From: Methanothermococcus okinawensis IH1
Lineage (GTDB): Archaea; AGJL01; Methanococci; Methanococcales; Methanococcaceae
DNA: 64,000 nucleotides
Assembly (NCBI RefSeq): GCF_000179575.2
Contig: NC_015636.1
Span: forward strand, 558,001 to 622,000
Direction of reading: 5' to 3'
The position numbers were made by a program, and so were the translations under genes. The notes under the pieces were generated by a model. It did not search any database. It saw only the letters and a program-made list of their open reading frames with translations, and was not told the origin of the DNA. How positions within the stretch are numbered: position 1 is the first letter of the stretch; the number at the start of each line of letters is the position of its first letter. Below, piece by piece: positions 36,429 through 46,999 of this stretch.

Positions 36429-36502
36429 TCCGGCGGGCCGGATTTGAACCAGCGACATGCGGATCTACAGTCCGCCGTTCTACCACGCTGAACTACCGCC
36501 GG
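36429..36502 (-). tRNA. tRNA-Tyr (GTA)
   Basis: The acceptor CCGGCGG pairs with CCGCCGG, starting with C1-G72 as is typical of archaeal tRNA-Tyr. The anticodon loop CTGTAGA gives GTA. The discriminator is A73. No intron is present. Confidence 0.95.
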
Positions 36503-36524
36503 ATAGTTATTAATTAATAAGTGG

Positions 36525-36599
36525 TGGGCCTGCCCAGATTCGAACTGGGGTCTCAGGATCCCAAATCCCAAAGGATGGACCAGGCTACCCCACAGGCCC
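36525..36599 (-). tRNA. tRNA-Pro (TGG)
   Basis: The acceptor GGGCCTG pairs with CAGGCCC. The anticodon loop TTTGGGA gives anticodon TGG, with two G-U wobble pairs at the bottom of the anticodon stem. The T-loop is GTTCGAATC and the discriminator is A73. Confidence 0.94.
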
Positions 36600-36626
36600 T
36601 ATTAAACATAAGCATTCTAAACATCA

Positions 36627-36700
36627 AGCCCCGGGGGGGATTCGAACCCCCGACCACCTGATTACAAGTCAGGCGCTCTACCAGGCTGAGCCACCGAGGC
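36627..36700 (-). tRNA. tRNA-Thr (TGT)
   Basis: The acceptor GCCTCGG pairs with CCGGGGC with one U-G pair. The anticodon loop CTTGTAA gives TGT, and the discriminator is U73, as in archaeal tRNA-Thr. It is the promoter-proximal gene of the stable-RNA operon. Confidence 0.95.
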
Positions 36701-36731
36701 ATTTTGTTTGCAAACTGAATAATGATATTCT

Positions 36732-36747
36732 ACTATATAAACCTTTT
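36732..36747 (-). promoter_or_regulatory. Stable-RNA operon promoter
   Basis: On the minus strand AAAGGTTTATATAGTA is a strong BRE/TATA element that predicts a start near 36708, a few bases before tRNA-Thr. It shares the core GGTTTATATAG with the thermosome promoter. A 10-bp palindrome, GTTTGCAAAC (about 36706-36715), overlaps the predicted start site. Confidence 0.65.
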
Positions 36748-36806
36748 GATTTCAATAATTTAAATTAATTAATAAATCTTATAAAAATAAAATATATAAA
36801 TTAAAT

Positions 36807-37706
36807 TTAATCCCCTCTTTTTGCAAGGAGCTCCTTCTCAGGAATGTCTTCAATGTTAATTCCAACCATTGCCTCTCCAAGGTTTTTACTTACTTCTGCC
36901 ACTACATCAGGTTTATCATAGTTGTATGTTGCTTCAACAATAGCTTTTGCTCTCTCTGCTGGATTTCCTGATTTGAAAATGCCTGAACCTACAAATACAC
37001 CGTCACATCCCATTTGCATCATCAATGCAGCATCTGCTGGTGTTGCAATACCTCCTGCTGCGAAATTAACCACGGGTAATCTTTTTAATTTTGCCACTTC
37101 ATATACCAAATCTAATGGAACTTTCAATTCATTTCTTGCCATTTGGACGAGCTCCCTATCAAGTCCCATTTCATAATATCCAACAACTCTTGCAATACCT
37201 TCATTTACAGCTCTCATGTGTTTTACAGCTTCAACAACATTTCCTGTTCCTGCTTCCCCTTTTGTCCTTATCATTGCAGCTCCTTCATCTATTCTCCTTA
37301 AAGCCTCTCCAAGATTTCTTGCACCGCATACAAATGGAACTTTAAATGCTTTTTTATCGATATGATTTACATCATCAGCAGGAGTTAATACCTCACTCTC
37401 ATCAATCATATCAACGCCGATTGCCTCTAAAACCTGTGCTTCAACAAAATGACCTATTCTTGCCTTAGCCATTACAGGAATTGATACAGCATCCTTTATT
37501 TCCAATATCATTTCAGGGTCTGACATTCTTGCCACTCCACCCTGAGCTCTTATATCTGCTGGGACTCTTTCCAAAGCCATTACCGCAGTAGCTCCTGCTT
37601 CCTCAGCAATCTGAGCCTGTTCAACATTTGTAACATCCATCACAACGCCATGTTTTACCATTTTTGCAAATCCTCTTTTTAAAATGTCTGTTCCAACTTT
37701 TTTCAT
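36807..37706 (-). CDS. pdxS: Pyridoxal 5'-phosphate synthase subunit PdxS
   Basis: PdxS builds PLP from ribose 5-phosphate, glyceraldehyde 3-phosphate and ammonia delivered by PdxT. The (beta/alpha)8 protein of 299 aa shows the catalytic lysine in [11 protein letters not shown], the second lysine region [19 protein letters not shown], and [23 protein letters not shown] precedes the ATG. The pdxT glutaminase gene is not in the window. Confidence 0.97.
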   Translation of the reverse strand: MKKVGTDILKRGFAKMVKHGVVMDVTNVEQAQIAEEAGATAVMALERVPADIRAQGGVARMSDPEMILEIKDAVSIPVMAKARIGHFVEAQVLEAIGVDMIDESEVLTPADDVNHIDKKAFKVPFVCGARNLGEALRRIDEGAAMIRTKGEAGTGNVVEAVKHMRAVNEGIARVVGYYEMGLDRELVQMARNELKVPLDLVYEVAKLKRLPVVNFAAGGIATPADAALMMQMGCDGVFVGSGIFKSGNPAERAKAIVEATYNYDKPDVVAEVSKNLGEAMVGINIEDIPEKELLAKRGD

Positions 37707-37917
37707 AATATGCCTCTTTTATTTTTTATTTCTTAATACTATTTAATAATATATCTAATATAATTAATTTTTAATATAATTTAACATAAATTTTTACATT
37801 CATTTTAATTATTTTTTTATATTTAACATTATCGAATTAAATATTGTTCCTTAGTTTATATTTAATTTTATTTATTATGGTATTATTTTATAATTACCGT
37901 TAATCTTATTCAATATA

Positions 37918-38553
37918 CTATCCTTCCTTTCCAATTAATGGAACAAATGCTACTTCGCCTAAATTCTTTTTTATTAGTTTATTACCTTTTTTTTCCAATA
38001 AAATCAAATTTTGAAAGTACTGCCCAACAGGAGCTACTAATTTTCCCCCATCTTTTAGCTGTTCAATTAATGGTTTTGGAATGTCTGGACCTGCTGCTGT
38101 TATGTATATTCTATCATAGGGTGCAAGAGGTTCATATCCCAATGTCCCATCCCCACAAATTACTATCACATTATCATATCCTAACTCCCTCAATACATTT
38201 TCAGCCCTTTCAGCCAGTTTTGGAATTCTCTCTATTGTAATTACCTGTCCATTTTTTCCAACAATCTCGGCTACAACTGCGGCATGATAACCAGAACCTG
38301 TTCCAACTTCAAGAACCCTATGACCTTCTTTTAAATCAAGAGCTCCGCACATCATAGCCACCATGTGAATAGCCGAAATTGTTTGACCATAACCGATACT
38401 TAATGGTGTATCAATATATGCATAATCCCTGAGCTCCTCTGGAACAAACTTATCTCTTGGAACTTTTAAAAGAGCCTCAGCTACCTTTTTATCTTTTATA
38501 TATCCTTCCCTCTCCAATCTTTCCACTATTGGAATCATCTCTTTTATTATCAT
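37918..38553 (-). CDS. pcm: Protein-L-isoaspartate O-methyltransferase
   Basis: Pcm repairs damaged isoaspartyl residues by SAM-dependent methylation. The SAM-binding motif [19 protein letters not shown], the preceding [14 protein letters not shown] block, and the C-terminal [16 protein letters not shown] are all standard. The length is 211 aa. AGGGGGT lies before the ATG. Confidence 0.96.
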   Translation of the reverse strand: MIIKEMIPIVERLEREGYIKDKKVAEALLKVPRDKFVPEELRDYAYIDTPLSIGYGQTISAIHMVAMMCGALDLKEGHRVLEVGTGSGYHAAVVAEIVGKNGQVITIERIPKLAERAENVLRELGYDNVIVICGDGTLGYEPLAPYDRIYITAAGPDIPKPLIEQLKDGGKLVAPVGQYFQNLILLEKKGNKLIKKNLGEVAFVPLIGKEG

Positions 38554-38712
38554 TGAATTACCCCCTATCTTAACTTATTATTTAATTTGATGATGATGAT
38601 TTTTTTATTAATTATATTATTAATTTTATTAACTTTATTTTCTACTACTATTTTTATTTTTATTATTATTTTTATTTTTTTATTTATTGTTTTATCCATT
38701 ATTTACTATTAT

Positions 38713-39954
38713 TTATTCCACTTTCCTCATGGCAAGATACGCCCCGACACATACTATAAATGAAATAATGGCGGAAAACTTATACATATTAGACAATCCA
38801 ATACAGTCTGCAACAAATCCAAGAGCTAATGCACCAATAACCATGCCAATGTTCAAACTTGTGGTAAAAAATCCCATGGCTTCTCCTTTTTTATAATGCG
38901 GGATATCCTTCATAGCCAATGCATTTATACTTGGAGAAGTCATGGCTCCCCCAATAGACATAACTACTAAGGATACCAACATGCTTAAAAATGAATGAGA
39001 TAATGAAAGGGCATAGACCCCCAGAGCTCCTACAATCAACCCCACATACATAATGGAAATCCCTGCTGTATCGTAAATTTTTCCAAATTTTCTTTGAAGA
39101 ACACTTGAAATTAAATTGGATGAGGATATTAAAAATCCAATGGAGGCTACTCCAATATGGTAATCAGAAGCATAAACTGCCAAATAGCTTGCAATACCTG
39201 CATTTATAGCCATGTATAATGTATTTACGATATAGGATACTGAAAAATTCTTATTTTTTAAAAATTCTAATGAGATTAATTTCTTATTAAAACTGTTTCC
39301 CCTGATTATATTGTTGGAAATATACTTACATTTTCCAGTCCTATCGACTACTACATTTTTTAATTTAAAATAGCTAACTAAAAATGCAATAAATGCCAGA
39401 GCTCCGCAAAAATAAAATGGTGTTCTTATGCCATACCACGCTGCAAGAAATCCTCCTATAAGAGGACCCATGGCAAATCCAAGTGTAATTGCCGAACTAA
39501 ATATTCCCATATATTCCCCAAGTTTTTCTCGGGGAGCAACGGTTGCAACATAGGCACCGGCAACAGGTGTAATAAATGAAGAAAATACCCCATTAAACGT
39601 CCTAACAACTACCAATCCAATTACTGAGCTCACAAATGCATACATCACTGTAAATATACTGCAAAAAAATGTTCCAATTACAATAAATATTTTTTTACCG
39701 TATTTATCGGATAAACTTCCAATAGGAATTTGAGCTATGGTTCTTGCAATTGCAAAAGAACCAAAAATAAGCCCCACTTCAAAATTTGATGCTCCCAACT
39801 GTTTTGCATAAATTGACATAAGTGGGGCTATCAAACCAATTCCAAGCATTGTTACAAATGTGGTAATCCACAATACAATTACAATATCCATTGGATTTAC
39901 TTTACCACCATCTTTCATAGAGGCACAATTACCCTCACTCTTAGCATTACTCAT
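38713..39954 (-). CDS. MFS transporter
   Basis: This is a 413-aa protein with about twelve hydrophobic segments after a 20-residue hydrophilic N-terminus. The loop 2-3 motif reads GSLSDKYGKKIFIVIG, the A-motif of the major facilitator superfamily. The overall pattern (IGLIAPLMSIYAKQLGAS, PVAGAYVATVAPREKLGEYMG) resembles the DHA1 drug:H+ antiporter branch. The substrate cannot be read from sequence. The gene stands alone. Confidence 0.88.
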   Translation of the reverse strand: MSNAKSEGNCASMKDGGKVNPMDIVIVLWITTFVTMLGIGLIAPLMSIYAKQLGASNFEVGLIFGSFAIARTIAQIPIGSLSDKYGKKIFIVIGTFFCSIFTVMYAFVSSVIGLVVVRTFNGVFSSFITPVAGAYVATVAPREKLGEYMGIFSSAITLGFAMGPLIGGFLAAWYGIRTPFYFCGALAFIAFLVSYFKLKNVVVDRTGKCKYISNNIIRGNSFNKKLISLEFLKNKNFSVSYIVNTLYMAINAGIASYLAVYASDYHIGVASIGFLISSSNLISSVLQRKFGKIYDTAGISIMYVGLIVGALGVYALSLSHSFLSMLVSLVVMSIGGAMTSPSINALAMKDIPHYKKGEAMGFFTTSLNIGMVIGALALGFVADCIGLSNMYKFSAIISFIVCVGAYLAMRKVE

Positions 39955-40036
39955 TATTTATCCCTATTTTTTACACTGTCCCTAATTTTACATTTTTATA
40001 TTTTCATATTTTGCATTTATTATATCTAATTAATGT

Positions 40037-40080
40037 TATAATTGATACAATAATAAATTATAATTGATACAATAATAAAT
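40037..40080. repeat. Perfect 2 x 22-bp tandem repeat
   Basis: The unit TATAATTGATACAATAATAA plus AT is repeated exactly twice, followed by a partial third start. It lies in the AT-rich gap upstream of the MFS gene. It could be a regulator site pair or simple slippage. Confidence 0.6.
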
Positions 40081-40139
40081 TGATATGCTATAATATAAGG
40101 TAATATACCCTATTTTATAATTTATTATATTTTTATTAT

Positions 40140-41321
40140 TTACAACCAGCCATCCAGCGTTAATTTGGGTTCATACCATCTTATTTTTGGTGGAGTTTTC
40201 ATTATCTTTCCATATTCCCCACCGCCTCCTGGATAAATATATATTTTGTTTCTTCTAAACAAATCAACTGTTTTTCCAACCTTTTCGTTTATTTTTACTA
40301 AATCCGATATATCAACATTTGTAAGGATATTAATCTCATTATGGTATAAATTAATATACTCATACCAGAGAGATTCCACAGCTTTTGTTTCTATATTTTT
40401 TCCAATTGAAAGGGCTATAATTTGAGATAGAGGTATTATCTTATAATACGGCGGTCTAAAATCTGGATGGATAATTTTTTTATCCTTGGATAACTCCAAA
40501 GTTCTATCATACACACCTTTTTTAATTCTTCCGCCGCATTCAGCACATTTAAAATTTAACTTTATGGCATCTTCAATATGGTATCTTAAATAGCAGCTTG
40601 AACATGCCGTTAAATGATACTTTCCAAGTGCAGGGTCAAGACCATAATTCGCAACAATCTTATTATTTTTTATAGCTGTTTTTATCTCTTCAAAATTTTC
40701 TTCAAAATCTCCAAGATTTTCTATTTCAACTTGGTTAAATTCCCTTCCAAGCCTATGTGGATGGTAAGAATGAGCATCTGAATTGCTTAAAAATGGAATG
40801 TCGCGGAGCTCCTCCACCATGTCTGCCATGTCAGTATCTGCTGATAAACCGAGCTCTAAGAAATCAGGTTTTTTTTCATAACAATCATATATTGAATTGA
40901 ATGATTTATACAAACTTGTATATGGTGTAAAAGCATGAGCTGGTCCGATTAATCCTCCCACATCCCTGACTATTTCTAGAAGTTCTTTGCCCCCTAAAAC
41001 AATCCTTGGTCTTCCCTCAGTATCAATATTTTTAGAATATTTTTTTAAGATATTTCTTAGTTCCTCAACTTTTGGGATATTTGGCAAAAAAACTAAATGA
41101 TGAACACGGTTTTTATCTTCTATTTCAGTAGTTAAAAGCAAGTGGTTGCTATCCTTATATTTTTTAATCTCTTCAAGGTATTTCGGATGAAGGCAATCCC
41201 CTGTGCCAATAATATCAAGTCCTTTTAGTTTTCCATATTTTAATATATGCTCAATATCCATATACTTTGAGGTTCCCTTTGCAAATCTTGAATGAATGTG
41301 CAAATCTGCATTTATAATCAT
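40140..41321 (-). CDS. Endonuclease Q (PHP-domain DNA repair nuclease)
   Basis: EndoQ nicks DNA 5' of uracil, hypoxanthine and AP sites. The PHP motif INADLHIHSRFAKGTSK begins the protein, with GTGDCLHP, GPAHAFTPYTS and SNSDAHSYHPHRLG following. A zinc finger (CSSCYLRYHI...CAECGG) and a helical C-terminus ending in RWYEPKLTLD match the family. The frame extends upstream to 41432, but that part is a hydrophobic, AT-driven stretch; GGTGG supports the ATG at 41321 (393 aa). Confidence 0.9.
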   Translation of the reverse strand: MIINADLHIHSRFAKGTSKYMDIEHILKYGKLKGLDIIGTGDCLHPKYLEEIKKYKDSNHLLLTTEIEDKNRVHHLVFLPNIPKVEELRNILKKYSKNIDTEGRPRIVLGGKELLEIVRDVGGLIGPAHAFTPYTSLYKSFNSIYDCYEKKPDFLELGLSADTDMADMVEELRDIPFLSNSDAHSYHPHRLGREFNQVEIENLGDFEENFEEIKTAIKNNKIVANYGLDPALGKYHLTACSSCYLRYHIEDAIKLNFKCAECGGRIKKGVYDRTLELSKDKKIIHPDFRPPYYKIIPLSQIIALSIGKNIETKAVESLWYEYINLYHNEINILTNVDISDLVKINEKVGKTVDLFRRNKIYIYPGGGGEYGKIMKTPPKIRWYEPKLTLDGWL

Positions 41322-41507
41322 TATAACCACCTTTTTAAAAATAAAGATAAGAAAAAGATAATAGTTATAAACCATGATGTATGAAAGACAAAAGATATAA
41401 AATAATGATATACAAATAACCAAATATAACAAAATATACTATAAAACTAAGAATAATTAAAAATAATTATAAAATAGATAACATAATAAAATATTAAAAA
41501 TAAAAAT

Positions 41508-41945
41508 TTATTCGAGCTCCTTTAAAAATGAAGCTATTTTTTGAACCACAACTTTTGCTTCTTCCTCATTTTTTGGATATATTAGGTTCAATCTTGGTAT
41601 TTCCCTTCTTCTTATAAGATATTTTGAGAGCTCATTTGTTCTTGCACATCCCACACATCCAAAGGCTATGGGTGCCTCATTCATAATAATTGCAGCATCT
41701 GCCTCTTCAATTAAAGGACCTATTAAGGACATTCTTCCCCTAACTCCTGATGGAACTTCAATTGCCGCATATTTAAGCCCTTTTTTAGGGTCTTCATCAG
41801 TCATATTCAAAGGCGGACTGTCAATTTCCGCAGTTCTTACTTTTTCACCAATTACATTATTTAACATTAATGGCTTATGTCCGAATCGCTCCACTAAATC
41901 TCCCAATATAAGACTATTTGGTGGGTAAATAAATATTTTTTTCAC
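41508..41945 (-). CDS. Methanogenesis marker protein 5
   Basis: The protein is 145 aa and begins [26 protein letters not shown]. It contains [45 protein letters not shown] with a CVGC cysteine pair. This matches the methanogen-restricted marker 5 family, thought to act in biogenesis or activation of methanogenesis enzymes. The start is GTG after GGTGATATT. DUF2111 gene lies 82 bp upstream on the same strand. Confidence 0.85.
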   Translation of the reverse strand: MKKIFIYPPNSLILGDLVERFGHKPLMLNNVIGEKVRTAEIDSPPLNMTDEDPKKGLKYAAIEVPSGVRGRMSLIGPLIEEADAAIIMNEAPIAFGCVGCARTNELSKYLIRRREIPRLNLIYPKNEEEAKVVVQKIASFLKELE

Positions 41946-42027
41946 AATATCACCAATTAATTCTATGGAATATATATTTAATTTTATATTTAAATTTATA
42001 TTTGATTTACATTATTAATTTTTATTT

Positions 42028-42420
42028 TTACATTTTTGGATAGGCATCATCTGGTAGAAATTTGTATAATTCAGGTCGTCTTGAAAGAGCCAGAACATCC
42101 TCAAAAATTCCAGCGGTTACATCAACAACACCTATTGCACCCAATACTTCATCACCATCTTTTATAGGCACAACAATTACTGGTAGTCCTGTATATGGCC
42201 CCATTGTAGCACTTACCCTTAATGTCTTCCCCAATTTTATGGCAAGTTTCATAACATAACCTTCATAATTATCATCTACAATTTCTCCCTTTTCAATCCT
42301 TACTCCGGGTTTTTCCTTAGACCTCATAGTCACTGGGACTTTATTTACCAATAAATGCACAGCATAAGCTATTGGTAGAATTTCCTTAGCTTCCCCTTTT
42401 TTTAAGCTTTCCTTTAACAT
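42028..42420 (-). CDS. DUF2111 protein
   Basis: This is a 130-aa soluble protein with LPIAYAVHLLVNKVPVTMRSKEKPGVRIEKG and DGDEVLGAIGVVDVTAGIFEDVLALSRRPEL. It belongs to a family found mainly in methanogens, with a PAS/GAF-like look to its central beta-rich region, which is my inference. GGTGA precedes the ATG. It may form an operon with methanogenesis marker 5. Confidence 0.8.
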   Translation of the reverse strand: MLKESLKKGEAKEILPIAYAVHLLVNKVPVTMRSKEKPGVRIEKGEIVDDNYEGYVMKLAIKLGKTLRVSATMGPYTGLPVIVVPIKDGDEVLGAIGVVDVTAGIFEDVLALSRRPELYKFLPDDAYPKM

Positions 42421-42702
42421 AATTTCACCATCTTTTTGATATATTTTTAGTAATTATATATATCATTTATTAATATTTAAAAATAACAGATAATTAAAAT
42501 AGATATAATAATAGATATAATAATAGTAGATGTAAATTATAAAAAAATAAGTATAAATAGAATTTATATATACAGCATAATGTCAAACATATAATATAAA
42601 ACATAACGGATAAAACTAAAATAAACTGCAATTATGACTTATATATTATTAATTATTTATAAGTATATAACTGATATATACTAACTTAATCATGGTGATA
42701 AT
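42421..42702. promoter_or_regulatory. Divergent promoter region of DUF2111/mmp5 and purD
   Basis: This is an AT-rich region of 282 bp. GAATTTATATATAC near 42557-42570 is the best TATA box for the plus strand but would leave a leader of about 110 nt. A nearer AT-rich box around 42655-42665 is possible. No reading frame or palindrome stands out. Confidence 0.4.
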
Positions 42703-44034
42703 GTGAAGGTATTATTAATAGGTGGAGGAGCTCGGGAGCATGCCATAGCAGGAGCTCTTAAAAAAAATAATTCTGTAAAACTATATACCCTTATGAAAAA
42801 CAAAAACCCGGGAATATCTAGAATCTCAGAAAAGGTTTCATTAAATGCCGAAACTGATTTAGATGCAGTGAAAAAATTTGCAGAAGAAATAAAGCCCGAT
42901 TTGGCAGTAATAGGTCCAGAAGCTCCTTTGGGTGTGGGCGTTGCAGACATGTTATGGGATATGGACATTCCAACAGTGGGACCTAAAAAACTCCCTGCAC
43001 AAATTGAAACAAGCAAAGAATTTATGAGAAACCTGTTCAAAAAATATAATATAAAAGGTTCATTAAAATACGCTGCATTTGACAGCTACGATGGAGTGGA
43101 AAAGTTTATAGATGAAATGACAAATTTAGATATAGATGTTGTTGTTAAACCTGTTGGATTAACAGGAGGAAAAGGAGTCAAAGTTGTTGGTGAGCAGTTA
43201 AAGGACAATGAAGAGGCTAAGAAATATGCAAAGGAAATATTTGAAAAAAGCATTGGCGGTGGAAAATTAATTATTGAAGAAAAACTCGTCGGTGTTGAAT
43301 TTACATTACATGGTTTTGTTGATGGAAAAACAATAACATTTATGCCCGCAGTTCAAGACCATCCTCATGCATACGAAAATGATAAAGGTCCTATCACGGG
43401 GGGTATGGGTTCATACTCTTGCCCCAATCATAGCCTACCCTTCTTAACAGAAGATGATTTAAATGAAGCAAAGGAAATAATGAAAAATACAGTAGATGCC
43501 ATTAAAAAAGAAGTAGGGCCATATCAAGGATTTTTATATGGTCAATTCATGCTCACAGCAGATGGACCAAAAATTATAGAATATAATGCAAGATTTGGAG
43601 ACCCTGAGGCTATGAATTTGCTACCTATATTAAAAACTGACTTTTTAGAGGTATGTAATGCCATAGCAAATGGTGAATTGGATAAATTAAACATAGAATT
43701 TGAAAACAAAGCAACGGTTTGTAAATATGTAGTTCCAGAAGGATATCCATTGAATCCCGTAAAAAATAAAGAAATATTTGTTGATGAAGATAAAATAAAT
43801 GAAATTGGTGCAATATTATTCTATGCATCTATAAACGAGAATGATGGGAAATTATATATTACAGGTTCAAGAAGTGCAGCAGTTGTTGGGGTGGCAGATA
43901 CCATTGAAGAAGCAGAAAAAATAGCAGAAAATGCTATACAATACATAAAGGGAGATGTATTTTATAGAAAAGATATTGGAACACTAAATTTAATAAATAA
44001 AAGAATAGAAAAAATGAATAATCTTAGAAAATGA
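42703..44034 (+). CDS. purD: Phosphoribosylamine-glycine ligase
   Basis: PurD joins phosphoribosylamine and glycine in purine synthesis. This 443-aa ATP-grasp enzyme has [16 protein letters not shown] at the start, [16 protein letters not shown] in the ATP site, and [24 protein letters not shown]. Translation starts with GTG at 42703, three bases after GGTGAT. The product is the precursor line used later by PurP. Confidence 0.97.
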   Translation: MKVLLIGGGAREHAIAGALKKNNSVKLYTLMKNKNPGISRISEKVSLNAETDLDAVKKFAEEIKPDLAVIGPEAPLGVGVADMLWDMDIPTVGPKKLPAQIETSKEFMRNLFKKYNIKGSLKYAAFDSYDGVEKFIDEMTNLDIDVVVKPVGLTGGKGVKVVGEQLKDNEEAKKYAKEIFEKSIGGGKLIIEEKLVGVEFTLHGFVDGKTITFMPAVQDHPHAYENDKGPITGGMGSYSCPNHSLPFLTEDDLNEAKEIMKNTVDAIKKEVGPYQGFLYGQFMLTADGPKIIEYNARFGDPEAMNLLPILKTDFLEVCNAIANGELDKLNIEFENKATVCKYVVPEGYPLNPVKNKEIFVDEDKINEIGAILFYASINENDGKLYITGSRSAAVVGVADTIEEAEKIAENAIQYIKGDVFYRKDIGTLNLINKRIEKMNNLRK

Positions 44035-44250
44035 ATAAGTAGCAAAATATATAAGATATATGACTGATTATCATAGTTTAATATATACTAATTATATGTA
44101 AAAATTTGATACATGAATATATGGAAATATTAATATCTAAAATAAGAAATACTAAACTTTATAAGTAATAATATACCATAATCATTAGAAAATATAAAAA
44201 AGAAAATATAAAAAATATATTCATTCAATAAAATAAAAAGAGTGGATAAG

Positions 44251-45399
44251 ATGAAAAAGTTAGATTATGAAAAGCTTTTAATGATTCCAGGACCTACAAT
44301 GGTTCCAAATACCGTTTTAACCTCAATGGCAAATCCAATAATTGGACATAGAACAAAACAGTACAGCGAATTATTGGAAGATACCGTAGAAAAAATGAAA
44401 AAGGTCTTCATGACAAAAAATGATACCTATTTCATTACAGGTTCAGGGACCTCAGCAATGGACATGGCTATTTCAAATACTGTTGATAAAGGGGATAAAG
44501 TATTAACAATTACAAATGGAAACTTTGGAGAAAGATTCTACAATATAGCTAAGGTATATAAAGCAGATATTATTAGATTAGAAAATGAATGGGGCGATTG
44601 TGCAAAACCTGAACAGGTAAAAGAGATTTTGGATGAGAACCCAGATATTAAGGTAGTAACCATAATTCACAATGAGACCTCAACAGGTGTAAGGAACCCT
44701 ATTGAAGAAATAGGAAATATCGTTAAAGACTATGATGCATTATATGTCGTAGATACCGTTTCATCACTTGGTGGGGATTATGTAGATGTGGATAAATTTA
44801 ACATCGATATCTGTGTTACAGGCTCACAAAAATGTATCGCAGCTCCGCCAGGAATGGCAGCAATATCGGTAAGTGAAAAGGCATGGGATGTAATCAATAA
44901 AACAGAAACAAAATCATTCTACTTAGATATTAACGCATATAAAAAGAGATATGAAAGTAAAAAAGAAACTCCATATACCCCATCAGTTACATTAACCTAC
45001 GCTATGAATGAAGCTCTTGAATTGGTGCTTAATGAAGGTCTCGAAAATAGATTTAAAAGGCACGAAAAACTTGCAAAAGCTACAAGAGCAGGATTAGAAG
45101 CTATGGGCATTGAATTATTTGCAAAAGAAGGGGCAAGGTCAGTAACTGTAACCTCTGCAAAATACCCAGAAGGGATAAAAGATTCAGAATTCAGAGGTTT
45201 GCTTGCAGATAAATACGGCATACTTGTAGCAGGTGGTCAAGCTCAGGTAAGCGGAAAGATATTCAGAGTAGGCCATATGGGAATGGCTAAGGAACATCAT
45301 ATCTTGGGAACATTGGCTGCTATTGAAATGGCATTTAAAGAATTGGGATGTGATGTAGATAGCGGAATTGATGCTGCAAAAGAAATATTAAAAATATAA
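44251..45399 (+). CDS. Class V aminotransferase (alanine/serine-glyoxylate or -pyruvate type)
   Basis: This PLP-dependent enzyme has the N-terminal LMIPGPTMVPNTVLTSM, TGSGTSAMDMAI, VDTVSSLGGDYVDVD and the PLP-lysine segment TGSQKCIAAPPGMA. It resembles methanococcal small aminotransferases active with alanine, serine or phosphoserine-type substrates; the exact substrate is not clear. A GTG at 44242 also opens the frame but lies in the ribosome-binding region, so I use the ATG at 44251 (382 aa). Confidence 0.88.
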   Translation: MKKLDYEKLLMIPGPTMVPNTVLTSMANPIIGHRTKQYSELLEDTVEKMKKVFMTKNDTYFITGSGTSAMDMAISNTVDKGDKVLTITNGNFGERFYNIAKVYKADIIRLENEWGDCAKPEQVKEILDENPDIKVVTIIHNETSTGVRNPIEEIGNIVKDYDALYVVDTVSSLGGDYVDVDKFNIDICVTGSQKCIAAPPGMAAISVSEKAWDVINKTETKSFYLDINAYKKRYESKKETPYTPSVTLTYAMNEALELVLNEGLENRFKRHEKLAKATRAGLEAMGIELFAKEGARSVTVTSAKYPEGIKDSEFRGLLADKYGILVAGGQAQVSGKIFRVGHMGMAKEHHILGTLAAIEMAFKELGCDVDSGIDAAKEILKI

Positions 45400-45470
45400 C
45401 TACATATACTATAATATTATTTTACTCTATTTTTTTGTTTTTATATTTTAGTATTTTTTTAGGTGAAATC

Positions 45471-46406
45471 TTGAAAATAATTATTGGAACAAGAGGAAGC
45501 AAATTAGCACTTGCCCAAACATATTATATAAAAAATCTTTTGGAAAATTTAAATGAAAATCTAAGTATAGATGTAAAAATTATAAAAACAACAGGGGATA
45601 AAAATCAAAAATCAAAATTATCGGAGCTCGGGTTGGGGGTCTTCACAAAAGAATTGGATACTAAAATGTTAAATAATGAAATAGATATAGCTGTCCATAG
45701 TTTAAAGGATGTTCCTACGGTATGGAATGAAAATTTAACAATATCTGCAACTCCTAAAAGAGAAAGCTACCATGATTTAATAATATGGAATAAAAATAAC
45801 GATATAGACATTGAGAAGGATAATTTAATAGTGGGGACTTCCAGCATCAGAAGAAAGGCTTTTTTATCTATTAAATATCCCAATTTAAAGACAAAACTAT
45901 TGAGGGGAAATATTGATACAAGGTTAAGGAAATTAAGAGAAAATAACTACGATGCTATTATTTTGGCAGAAGCTGGATTGAATAGATTAAAAATTGATTT
46001 ATCAGAATTTAATTATAAAAGATTAAAAATACTTCCAGCTCCTGCTCAGGGGGTTATAGGTGTTGCTTCAAGAAAGGATGATAAAGAAATAATAGATATT
46101 CTTAAAAAAATAAACGATAACAAAACATATTTAGAATCCATCGCAGAGAGATACGCATTAAGGGAATATGGCGGTGGATGTCAAGCACCCTTCGGAGCTC
46201 TATCTAAATATGATACTAAAAACAATGAACTGTATTTAACATGTGATGTTGTTTATACTCTAAATGGTAAAAATAATATTATCTCAAAAGAGGATAAAAT
46301 CCAATGTGATATTGAAGATATACATTTAGCCAAAAAAATAGGTATTAAACTTGGAAAAGAGATAAAAGAGGCAGAATCAGAAAAATCAGAAAAACATATA
46401 TTATAA
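45471..46406 (+). CDS. hemC: Hydroxymethylbilane synthase (porphobilinogen deaminase)
   Basis: HemC polymerises four porphobilinogen units, feeding sirohydrochlorin and coenzyme F430. The start IIIGTRGSKLALAQT, HSLKDVPT, and the dipyrromethane-binding cysteine (Cys237 in GGGCQAPFGA) are present. The frame opens at 45435, but GGTGA supports the TTG at 45471, giving 311 aa with the typical N-terminus. The C-terminal domain is short, as in related archaea. Confidence 0.95.
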   Translation: MKIIIGTRGSKLALAQTYYIKNLLENLNENLSIDVKIIKTTGDKNQKSKLSELGLGVFTKELDTKMLNNEIDIAVHSLKDVPTVWNENLTISATPKRESYHDLIIWNKNNDIDIEKDNLIVGTSSIRRKAFLSIKYPNLKTKLLRGNIDTRLRKLRENNYDAIILAEAGLNRLKIDLSEFNYKRLKILPAPAQGVIGVASRKDDKEIIDILKKINDNKTYLESIAERYALREYGGGCQAPFGALSKYDTKNNELYLTCDVVYTLNGKNNIISKEDKIQCDIEDIHLAKKIGIKLGKEIKEAESEKSEKHIL

Positions 46407-46534
46407 TTGAATATATTATAACCTATCTAATAATTAACAATAATCACTATTTAATTTCATACAATGGATAATCATTCCATCGATAACTATATATATTATT
46501 ATATTATATTTAGGATATCATAAGGAGGGATATA

Positions 46535-46804
46535 ATGAATAACACCGTATATGTGGGAAATAAAGGTGTAATGAACTATGTTCTTGCAGTAATTACACAG
46601 TTTAACACAGAAAACGCAGATAAAGTCAGAATTAAAGCAAGAGGCAGAGCTATTAGCAGAGCCGTAGATGTAGAAGAAATGGTCAGAAATAGATTTTTGC
46701 CAGATATTAAAGTGGAAGAGATAAATCTTGGCACAGATAAAGTGAAAAATGAAGATGGCAAAGATGTTAATATATCCACAATTGAAATAGTATTGTCCAA
46801 ATAA
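46535..46804 (+). CDS. albA: Alba DNA/RNA-binding protein
   Basis: This is an 89-aa chromatin and RNA-binding protein. The N-terminal [19 protein letters not shown] and the [22 protein letters not shown] block are the Alba core; the usual double lysine of the DNA loop is replaced by NKG. A strong AAGGAGG site precedes the ATG, and a TATA-like element is near 46483-46495. The C-terminal strand is IEIVLSK. Confidence 0.96.
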   Translation: MNNTVYVGNKGVMNYVLAVITQFNTENADKVRIKARGRAISRAVDVEEMVRNRFLPDIKVEEINLGTDKVKNEDGKDVNISTIEIVLSK

Positions 46805-46999
46805 TTTATATCATATTAATTTTATATAGTTTAGTTTATTTTTTATAATTTTCTATAATTTTCTATATAATTTTATTACTTTTTTGAAATATATATTATT
46901 TATTAATAACATTTAAATAATACTATGGCATAAAATTATACTAAATATATTATAAGATATAACTACATTAAAATACATTAAAATATGGGAGGTAATATT

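Noticed and set aside
35926-36517. Two overlapping 65-75 aa open frames sharing a common start (MWHLRYDRHAKK)
   Set aside because: They lie antisense across the duplicated 5S rRNA and tRNA genes. Their similarity is the result of the RNA gene duplication, and they have no ribosome-binding site.
38600-38712. ATGATGATG-containing stretch considered as a C box of another C/D sRNA
   Set aside because: There is no matching D or D' box at usable distance and no terminal stem; the region is plain AT-rich DNA with trinucleotide runs.
41322-41432. Transmembrane N-terminus on endonuclease Q
   Set aside because: It is an in-frame AT-rich leader without a start signal. GGTGG and the family N-terminus fit the ATG at 41321.
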